A DNA stretch of 14,073 nt. Origin: B33-G16 sp046498285 (GTDB lineage Bacteria > Desulfobacterota > DSM-4660 > Desulfatiglandales > B25-G16). Made by a program: the position numbers and the translations under genes. Shown piece after piece: positions 1-5,110 of this stretch. The notes under the pieces are model-generated. The model did not search any database and was not told where the DNA came from. It saw only the letters and a program-made list of their open reading frames with translations. The first letter of the stretch is position 1; every line of letters begins with the position of its first letter. The stretch covers positions 1 through 14,073 of the forward strand of contig JAWOBA010000010.1 in the NCBI GenBank assembly GCA_046498285.1, written 5' to 3'.

Positions 1-52
1 CTACTGAGGCTGACCGTGGACGCGTTGACCGGCTTCCGGGGATGTACTTCTG

Positions 53-457
53 ATGGATTCGCATTGTTTTATTGGAATCTCTGAGCGTACAAACAGAGAA
101 GGTTCTAAGCAACTAGGCTGCATCTTGGAGGAATATGGATATACCTGGGTGCAAGTTTATGTGGAAGCAGGCTTACACTTGAAATCCAGCATCAATTACA
201 TTGGCAACAATACATTACTTATCACAGAGCAATTCGCAGACCGCGATGAATTCAAAGGTTATGATAAAATCATTGTAAACAAAGAAGAAGAATATGCAGC
301 GAATACACTTTTGATAAACAATAGCCTTATCGCTCCTGAGGGATTTCCGGACACGATAAAAAAGCTTGAATCTACAGGGTTTGATATAATTGAATTGGAT
401 ATAAGTGAAGTCCGCAAAATGGATGGTGGGCTGACGTGTATGTCGCTTAGATTCTAA
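53..457 (+). pseudogene. C-terminal half of a dimethylargininase (DDAH)-like amidinotransferase-fold enzyme
   Basis: The 134-residue product matches the C-terminal half of N(G),N(G)-dimethylarginine dimethylaminohydrolase / arginine-deiminase family enzymes, which hydrolyse methylated arginine to citrulline. Visible family hallmarks are ISERTNREG near residue 9, LHLKS at 41-45 carrying the catalytic His, and the terminal motif GGLTCMSLRF with the catalytic Cys at about residue 129. Full-length family members are roughly 250 residues, so the N-terminal half with the remaining active-site residues is missing. Codons just before the ATG (reading GDVLL) still look like DDAH, but an in-frame TGA stands at 26-28. 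I therefore read this as a remnant of a longer gene broken by a frameshift or rearrangement, not as a natural short protein. No ribosome binding site is evident before the ATG. The window edge hides what lies further upstream, so a sequencing error is also possible. Confidence 0.7.
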
Positions 458-507
458 CTATTCTGAAAACCCCAATATTCTGGATTTCCGCTTCATGGCG
501 GGGTTAT

Positions 508-703
508 CTACCCCACAGGGTCTTTTAAAACAGAGCACAATAAAAAGCGTAAAAGCACTTGAAGCTGTCTTATCAGCTTCTTGAAGTTGCATGCTGCCCC
601 TGCTAGCATCAGATTGATGCTATCACCCATGCTCCAGAGTAATCCCGCATCAATCGGTAATCTGATTTTAGATGTGCTATGATTGGCTTAATACGAGAGC
701 TTT
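508..703 (-). pseudogene. Frameshifted C-terminal remnant of an IS5/IS1182-type transposase
   Basis: Read on the minus strand, the sequence encodes RIKPIIAHLKSDYRLMRDY in one frame. It then continues in another frame as WSMGDSINLMLAGAACNFKK and about 22 further residues to a TAG at 508-510. This resembles the C-terminal signature of IS5/IS1182-type DDE transposases (I-P-x-I-x-HLKSD-x-R followed by GD-x-IN-x-x-L-A-x-A-x-NFKK). A single-base frame change near 634-641 joins the two parts. The catalytic core is absent, because upstream similarity ends at about 700, where the GC-rich repeat begins. This is a dead fragment. The exact IS family is assigned from motif memory only. Confidence 0.65.
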
Positions 704-943
704 GCACAACCGGACCATTTTTGTCTCTGTGCATGAAGAGGGGAGACTTTTTTGAAGTGACTGGCGGCCTCCGGCTCGTAGAGCCTCCTGCTCGGAGAGA
801 AGGGCGATGTCTTTTCGCGATGTATCCGTGGGAGAAACCACAGGGCCCGATTTATCGGGGCAATGCGGAGGGCCTACCCCCCGGTGGGAACTGAAGAAAA
901 GTCGACCCTCTCTAAGAAAATATGAGTTCTGCAATAAAGCTCT
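695..943. repeat. GC-rich MITE-like repeat, copy 1, with imperfect terminal inverted repeats
   Basis: The left end (695-710, GAGAGCTTTGCACAAC) reappears inverted at the right end (about 927-943, reverse complement GAGAGCTTTATTGCAGAAC), forming imperfect terminal inverted repeats. Inside, GGCCTCCGG (766-774) can pair with CGGAGGGCC (866-874), and CCCGAT-TT-ATCGGG forms a smaller hairpin near 847-860. The segment 865-928 is clearly similar to 3065-3133 in copy 2. No convincing protein is encoded, and the short open frames here change character across the repeat. It is GC-rich compared with its surroundings and abuts a transposase remnant, which suggests a non-autonomous mobile element or structured RNA repeat. 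Confidence 0.55.
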
Positions 944-1285
944 CCAATTCAGGAGACAGGAGATTGCAAGCAAGGAAAAAAGCGATGTTTTTTTAATGGG
1001 GCAGTGTTTTTTCTTGATTGACTTTCTCATATGTGAGCTGGAGGCCACTAGGAACTAAAAAAAGTCTATTGTTTTTTTAGGAGGGCACAAATTGTCGGGT
1101 TTTGTAAAGGACTCAGGACATATAACTTAAGCCGGTAAGTCCCTGTTTTACCAAGATCGCGGAAAGCCATGGCTTTAATCCCGCCGCTTTGCTGTCTGGA
1201 TAGTATGTTGTGCTGCTAAATCCCGATGTTCACGAAGCGAGGCAACGAAACTACGTGGTGTTAAGGGTCTGGCCTTAAGTAAACA
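944..1285. other. Intergenic stretch with no recognisable gene
   Basis: I see no supportable coding region here. Small symmetric elements are present: CTAAAAAAA...TTTTTTTAG around 1056-1080, a perfect 14-bp palindrome AAAGCCATGGCTTT at 1163-1176, and a 6-bp stem hairpin TTAAGG-GTCTGG-CCTTAA at 1261-1278. The last lies 7 nt beyond the 3' end of the minus-strand tRNA and could help end or process its transcript, but it has no good U-tract. An open frame crosses this area and the tRNA on the minus strand, and I regard it as chance. Confidence 0.4.
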
Positions 1286-1360
1286 TGGTGGGCGGTGCGG
1301 GGTTTGAACCCGCGACTTCCACCGTGTGAGGATGGCACTCTCCCGCTGAGTTAACCGCCC
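1286..1360 (-). tRNA. tRNA-Val (anticodon CAC), CCA encoded
   Basis: The minus strand folds into a complete cloverleaf. The acceptor stem GGGCGGT pairs perfectly with ACCGCCC. The D arm is ACTC/GAGT with the loop AGCGGGA. The anticodon stem CCATC/GGTGG (one G-U pair) encloses the loop CTCACAC, giving anticodon CAC, which reads the valine codon GUG. The variable loop has 5 nt, and the T arm GCGGG/CCCGC has the loop TTCAAAC. The discriminator A is followed by an encoded CCA at 1286-1288. It follows rluB by about 150 bp on the same strand and has its own promoter-like sequence, so it is probably transcribed independently. Confidence 0.95.
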
Positions 1361-1373
1361 ATATATAGTTAAA

Positions 1374-1402
1374 TTGATACTACAGAAAAAAATTATTTGC
1401 AA
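1374..1402 (-). promoter_or_regulatory. Candidate sigma-70 promoter for tRNA-Val
   Basis: On the minus strand a -35-like TTGCAA (1397-1402) is followed after 17 nt by a -10-like TATCAA (1374-1379). This would place the start about 7 nt before the mature tRNA 5' end, a typical distance. Both hexamers deviate from consensus, and the surrounding AT-rich sequence makes chance matches likely. Confidence 0.4.
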
Positions 1403-1465
1403 ATAAAATTGATAAATTCGTAGAAAGCTTTTCCACTGGCCATTGGGAGGAGCGAAGCAAGGATG

Positions 1466-1488
1466 AAGCTTGCAGCATAAACAAGCTT
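1466..1488. other. Hairpin downstream of rluB, possible weak terminator
   Basis: AAGCTTG (1466-1472) and CAAGCTT (1482-1488) form a perfect 7-bp stem with a 9-nt loop, about 20 nt past the rluB stop. In the minus-strand transcript no U-run follows the stem, so a role as an intrinsic terminator for the scp-rluB operon is only a guess. Confidence 0.3.
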
Positions 1489-1506
1489 TTCCTAAAACCA
1501 GCAAAA

Positions 1507-2259
1507 TTAATCGAGCCCAACTGATAGGCGTAAGCCCTTAACTTCCACATTGGTAAGGTGCCGGTATGATCCACTCATTAGATCACCTAAATCAAGGTTA
1601 CCATATCGTAGCCGGATAAGCCTTAGAGTTTTATGCCCCATAGCTTCACACATCCTTCGTATTTCTCTGGATCTACCCTCAAACATCGTAATCCTAAGAA
1701 TACTTCTTCTCTTAGTTCTCTCTATTATTTTAACCCGAGCTGGATGAGTTGGTCCATCGTCAAGAATAATACCCCCCTTTAGACTATCAACTGATTTATT
1801 TGATATCAAACCTTCAACAACTACATTATATGTTCTTGGGATATGAAATCTTGGGTGCATAAGCCTGAATGCAAGCTCACCATCATTTGTAAGAATTAAT
1901 AGGCCAGAGGAGTCAAAATCGAGCCGTCCCACAGGATACACTCTATCCCTGATATCTGTTACGAGGTCCCGGATGATAGGTCTCCTTTGCGGGTCGTACA
2001 AAGTGCTGACATAACCAAATGGTTTATGTAAGAGCAAATAGATTTTTTTGGGAGGGTCAGGAATAGGATGGCCATCAACCTTTATTGAGTCTATTCCCCA
2101 GGATGCCTTTGACCCGGCTCTCTTCTCTACGAGCCCGTTTACCATTACAAGACCTGAAGATATAAGTTTATCGGCCCCCCTTCTGGAGGCAATACCTGAC
2201 TCGGCAATTATTTTGTTTAACCGCTCCTTTTTTCTGTCATCCTTCTTCTCCATTACCAA
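1507..2259 (-). CDS. rluB: 23S rRNA pseudouridine synthase RluB family (RsuA/RluB/E/F type)
   Basis: This is a 250-residue enzyme that isomerises uridine to pseudouridine in ribosomal RNA; the family's named target is a 23S rRNA helix near the peptidyl-transferase region. An N-terminal S4 RNA-binding domain covers about residues 12-58 (ERLNKIIAESGIASRRGAD). It is followed by the pseudouridine synthase domain with VGRLDFDSSGLLILTNDGEL at 110-129, where the Asp of GRLD is the expected nucleophile. The C-terminal EGRSREIRRMCEAMGH segment is also typical of the family. The longest frame starts with TTG at 2257-2259, 10 nt after a good GGAG. An ATG two codons later (2251-2253) is the alternative. 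The gene overlaps the 3' end of scpB by 17-23 bp, indicating translational coupling. The RluB versus RsuA/RluE/RluF assignment rests on length and the scpB neighbourhood. Confidence 0.88.
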   Translation of the reverse strand: MVMEKKDDRKKERLNKIIAESGIASRRGADKLISSGLVMVNGLVEKRAGSKASWGIDSIKVDGHPIPDPPKKIYLLLHKPFGYVSTLYDPQRRPIIRDLVTDIRDRVYPVGRLDFDSSGLLILTNDGELAFRLMHPRFHIPRTYNVVVEGLISNKSVDSLKGGIILDDGPTHPARVKIIERTKRRSILRITMFEGRSREIRRMCEAMGHKTLRLIRLRYGNLDLGDLMSGSYRHLTNVEVKGLRLSVGLD

Positions 2260-2773
2260 GTTCTTCTATCTCCTTTAGAGTGGGAAGTGAGGATAGATCC
2301 TTTAGATCAAAGACTTCAAGAAATTTTTTTGTTGTACCATAGATTATTGGTCTACCGGGTAAGGCCTTTCGACCCACAATCCTAATCAATCCTCTTTTGA
2401 GCAACATCTTTAATATACCGCCTACGTCTACACCCCGTAACCTTTCAATTTCCTGACGAATAATCGGTTGTTTATATGCAATAATGGTTAGTGTCTCCAT
2501 AGCTGCCTTGCTCAATCTCGTTTGTGTTGACATGAGCATGTTGGAAATGTATGGCCTAAACTTAGGAAGAGAGCGGAACTGGTAACCTTCAGCAACCTCT
2601 TTGATAAGGAAGCTCCTTTTCATTGTTTCGTATTCATCTTTGAGCTTTTTAAGTACATCCTTTATCTCTTTGATATCTTTTCCTGGAATCAAATTACGAA
2701 TCTGGTGAGGGGTTAGTGGTTCACTGGAGGCAAAGAGAAGAGATTCTACGATTAGTTTTAAGTGATTATCCAT
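2237..2773 (-). CDS. scpB: Segregation and condensation protein B (ScpB)
   Basis: This 178-residue protein is the winged-helix partner that binds the kleisin ScpA and, with SMC, forms the bacterial condensin-like complex acting in chromosome segregation. Family features include the N-terminal helix LKLIVESLLFASSEPLTPHQIRNL-type segment, the middle block LSKAAMETLTIIAYKQPI (about residues 88-105), and the second winged helix RGVDVGGILKMLLKRGLI followed by LPGRPIIYGTT. The length is typical. An AGGA motif lies about 8 nt before the ATG. The 3' end overlaps rluB. Unusually, scpA is not immediately upstream: a 459-bp non-coding stretch containing the GC-rich repeat separates them, so scpB either depends on read-through or has its own promoter, which I could not identify. 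Confidence 0.93.
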   Translation of the reverse strand: MDNHLKLIVESLLFASSEPLTPHQIRNLIPGKDIKEIKDVLKKLKDEYETMKRSFLIKEVAEGYQFRSLPKFRPYISNMLMSTQTRLSKAAMETLTIIAYKQPIIRQEIERLRGVDVGGILKMLLKRGLIRIVGRKALPGRPIIYGTTKKFLEVFDLKDLSSLPTLKEIEELGNGEEG

Positions 2774-2984
2774 AATAGGTTCCTAAATAACATAAAGAGT
2801 GATGCCCCTTCCCACCCAGAGACCGAGGCGGGATCGAGAGGTGTATCTTCTTTTGTATACGTTGTTGATAGTATAATATTTCATTGCTTTTCTATGTTGC
2901 ACCACATCTTGAAAAATCGAATCCAGACTAAGGATACAGGTCCTAGATAACATCCATTATAGGCCGCGAATCATATGCAATTGG
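2774..2984. other. Non-coding spacer between scpB and the repeat; nothing recognised
   Basis: This AT-rich spacer shows no credible gene on either strand. TATAAT-like hexamers occur around 2870-2880 (TATACT read on the minus strand), but no convincing -35 partner stands at the right distance, so I do not call a scpB promoter. Together with 2985-3232 it forms the unusual gap between scpA and scpB. Confidence 0.4.
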
Positions 2985-3140
2985 ACCTTTGCAAACTCCG
3001 AAAATACCTGCCATAATAATGAAAGACTAACCCGAAAGCACTGGCCTCCGGACCCGTTTCCAGCCCGGAGGGTAGAGCCCACACCCCGGTGAGAACTGAA
3101 GAAAAACCCAACCTCTCTAAAGAAATGCGAGTTATGTACC
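2985..3140. repeat. GC-rich repeat, copy 2, inserted between scpA and scpB
   Basis: Segment 3065-3133 aligns with 865-928 of copy 1. It shares CCCCGGTGxGAACTGAAGAAAA with one mismatch, and then CCTCTCTAA followed by GAAAT-like and GAGTT blocks. The ACTGGCCTCCGG block at 3040-3051 matches copy 1 near 760-774. A perfect 7-bp hairpin CCTCCGG (3045-3051) / CCGGAGG (3065-3071) has a 13-nt loop; in copy 1 the equivalent arms are about 90 bp apart. The left edge CTTTGCAAACTCCG (2987-3000) resembles the left edge of copy 1 (CTTTGCACAACCGG). A clear right terminal inverted repeat is not visible here. No protein is supported. Confidence 0.55.
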
Positions 3141-3232
3141 CCTCTTGCAATATGTAAGTAAATATGTCTTTATTGCTAAAACCCTTAGCTTTATACTGCA
3201 TGATACTTTTTTTCTTTTATCGTTCATGCTTC

Positions 3233-3943
3233 CTATGTTTTTTCAGGTATTGCTTCAAGCATTATATCACTACTGTCTTTGTTTTGAAAAATGTTGACAA
3301 AACCTGTTCTTACTAATTCGAGTAAGGCCAAAAAGGTGGCAATCATTTCTGGAACAGATCCCGTTGTGGAAAATAGGTCACCGAGATAAATATTGTTTTT
3401 CTTTTTTACGATTTTTATCACCTCAATCATCTTTTTTTTAACAGACCATGATTCAGCACTAAATCTAAGAACTACATGAGGATGTTTTTTTCTTACAACT
3501 TTTTTAAAGGCATCCATCAAATCATAGAGAGTAACATTTGATATTGTGAGATCTTCTGTATCTCTTTTTATTTCAATACCTCTTTTGAAAACATCCCTTT
3601 CAAGAATATCCCTGGATTCCAATTCATCAGCTGCTTCTTTGAGTTGCATATATTCAGAGAGAGAACGGGTAATTTCCTCCAGTGGGTCTTCTATTTCTTC
3701 TAACTCATCCTCCTGTTTTGGGAGGAGCATTTTGGATTTGATATGCATCAAGGTAGATGCCATAACCAAAAAATCGCCGGCAATATTAATGTCTAAGGCC
3801 CTCATAAGATCGAGGTATTCTAAATATTGATCGGTAATAGTAGATATCGGTATATCTGAGATTTCTACCTCATTGATTTTTATCAGGTGTATGAGTAAGT
3901 CAAGTGGGCCTTCAAATACCTCGAGTTTTGCAGTAAAGGTCAT
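3233..3943 (-). CDS. scpA: Segregation and condensation protein A (ScpA, kleisin)
   Basis: This 236-residue kleisin bridges the SMC head domains and binds ScpB in the SMC-ScpAB condensin complex. The N-terminal signature FEGPLDLLIHLIKINEVEISDIPI (split here as FEGPLDLLIHLI at about residues 10-21, then EVEISDIPI) is diagnostic, and is followed by FLVMASTLMHIKSKMLLP. A central acidic segment (about residues 97-110) precedes the C-terminal winged helix with MIATFLALLELVRTGFVNIFQ. The length is normal. It starts 2 bp after the trpS stop codon, so the two genes are almost certainly cotranscribed. A purine-rich GAGAGG lies in the trpS tail, farther than usual (about 16 nt) from the ATG. Confidence 0.94.
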   Translation of the reverse strand: MTFTAKLEVFEGPLDLLIHLIKINEVEISDIPISTITDQYLEYLDLMRALDINIAGDFLVMASTLMHIKSKMLLPKQEDELEEIEDPLEEITRSLSEYMQLKEAADELESRDILERDVFKRGIEIKRDTEDLTISNVTLYDLMDAFKKVVRKKHPHVVLRFSAESWSVKKKMIEVIKIVKKKNNIYLGDLFSTTGSVPEMIATFLALLELVRTGFVNIFQNKDSSDIMLEAIPEKT

Positions 3944-3945
3944 AA

Positions 3946-4929
3946 TTAAATTTTAACAACCTCTCTTACCTCTTGCATAGTATTTTTGGCAATTTTACGT
4001 GCCTTAGCATTACCTTCATCGATAATATTGTCTATGATCTTAGGATTGGATTCTAATGCCCTTATCTTCTCTCTTATCGGGTCCAAGGCTTCATTTAAAT
4101 TAGCTGCCATCTTCTTCTTGCACTCTACACAGCCTATGGATGCTTTTTGGCATTTTTCCGCTATCTCTTTAACTGTTTCTTCATCAGAATATAACTCATG
4201 AAATGTGAAAACATTGCAGAAATCAGGTCTACCAGGGTCAGATTTTCTGGCCCGCTGAGGATCGGTAATCATGTTCGCTACTTTTTGACTCACCATGTCC
4301 TTTTCATCGGATATAAATATGGCATTTGCATAACCTTTGCTCATTTTTCTTCTGTCTATGCCAAGTATTTTTGCCTCTGTTGTCAGCAAAGTATCTGGCA
4401 AGGGAAAAATATTTGAATAGAAATAATTGAACCGACGGGCTATCTCTCTTGTCAATTCGACATGTGGGCTCTGATCCTCTCCTACGGGAACACCATTTGC
4501 TTTGTACATTAGAATATCCGCTGCCTGTAATACTGGATAGCCCAAAAATCCATAGGTATAGAGGTTTTTTTGAGATATTTCCGTAAGCTGCTCTTTATAT
4601 GTCGGGTTTCTCTCCAGCCATGAAAGTGGTGTTACCATTGAAAAAATTAGATGTAACTCCGCGTGTTCTTTTATGCTCGACTGGACAAAGAAGACTGATT
4701 TTTTTGGGTCAAGACCGATAGCGATCCAGTCAATAATTATACTTCTCGTGCTTACTTTAATAATCTCAGTGTGTTCATATTCACTTGTTAAGGCATGCCA
4801 ATCAGCAATAAAATAAAAACAGTTATATTCGTTTTGAAGTGAGCGCCAGTTATTCAATGCCCCATGAAGGTGACCAAGATGAAGTCGCCCGGTTGGTCTC
4901 ATGCCGCTGACGATTCGTTTTTTATTCAT
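3946..4929 (-). CDS. trpS: Tryptophan--tRNA ligase (TrpRS)
   Basis: This is a 327-residue class I aminoacyl-tRNA synthetase that charges tRNA-Trp with tryptophan using ATP in the cytoplasm. The Rossmann-fold HIGH-type motif appears as RPTGRLHLGHLHGAL (residues 11-25), and the KMSKS loop as KMSKG (195-199). The tryptophan/adenylate pocket segment GVPVGEDQSPHVELTREI follows at about 146-163. The length agrees with bacterial TrpRS. An AGAGG ribosome binding site lies 8 nt before the ATG. It heads the trpS-scpA-scpB-rluB block. A 181-bp gap with short periodic repeats separates it from the upstream DHH-CBS fusion gene. Confidence 0.96.
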   Translation of the reverse strand: MNKKRIVSGMRPTGRLHLGHLHGALNNWRSLQNEYNCFYFIADWHALTSEYEHTEIIKVSTRSIIIDWIAIGLDPKKSVFFVQSSIKEHAELHLIFSMVTPLSWLERNPTYKEQLTEISQKNLYTYGFLGYPVLQAADILMYKANGVPVGEDQSPHVELTREIARRFNYFYSNIFPLPDTLLTTEAKILGIDRRKMSKGYANAIFISDEKDMVSQKVANMITDPQRARKSDPGRPDFCNVFTFHELYSDEETVKEIAEKCQKASIGCVECKKKMAANLNEALDPIREKIRALESNPKIIDNIIDEGNAKARKIAKNTMQEVREVVKI

Positions 4930-5021
4930 TATTTTAACCTCTTGGTATGTAGATTAAGCATCAAGTTATATATATTCACGGTTTTCTTATTTAAAAAGGC
5001 TATTTTTTGGAGTAAGTGAGT

Positions 5022-5104
5022 CTTGGAATGAGAGAATAAGGGAAAAGGGAGCTAAATAAAAAATCGTTCCAATCTTCCAACATTGAATTATTCCAGTAAT
5101 CCAA
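5022..5104. repeat. Octamer-periodic TTCCA motif cluster between trpS and the DHH-CBS gene
   Basis: From about 5065 to 5104 the sequence falls into five 8-bp units with TTCCA-like cores (GTTCCAAT, CTTCCAAC, ATTGAATT, ATTCCAGT, AATCCAAG). A CTTGGAAT in the opposite orientation near 5022-5031 could pair with the array to form an imperfect stem. The units are degenerate, so this may be a decayed short tandem repeat or a transcript-structure element. I see no gene in the 181-bp gap. Confidence 0.4.
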
Positions 5105-5110
5105 GAATGT

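Noticed and set aside
677..1058. Overlapping open frames on both strands across the GC-rich repeat
   Set aside because: They lie in a repeat with inverted structure, have no recognisable domain, mutually overlap, and lack ribosome binding sites. They look like chance frames.
1175..1504. 109-residue minus-strand open frame across the tRNA
   Set aside because: It runs straight through the complete tRNA-Val gene, which accounts for the sequence; the remaining residues match nothing I recognise.
2971..3201. 76-residue minus-strand open frame between scpA and scpB
   Set aside because: It coincides with repeat copy 2, and similarity to copy 1 is at nucleotide level without a preserved reading frame.
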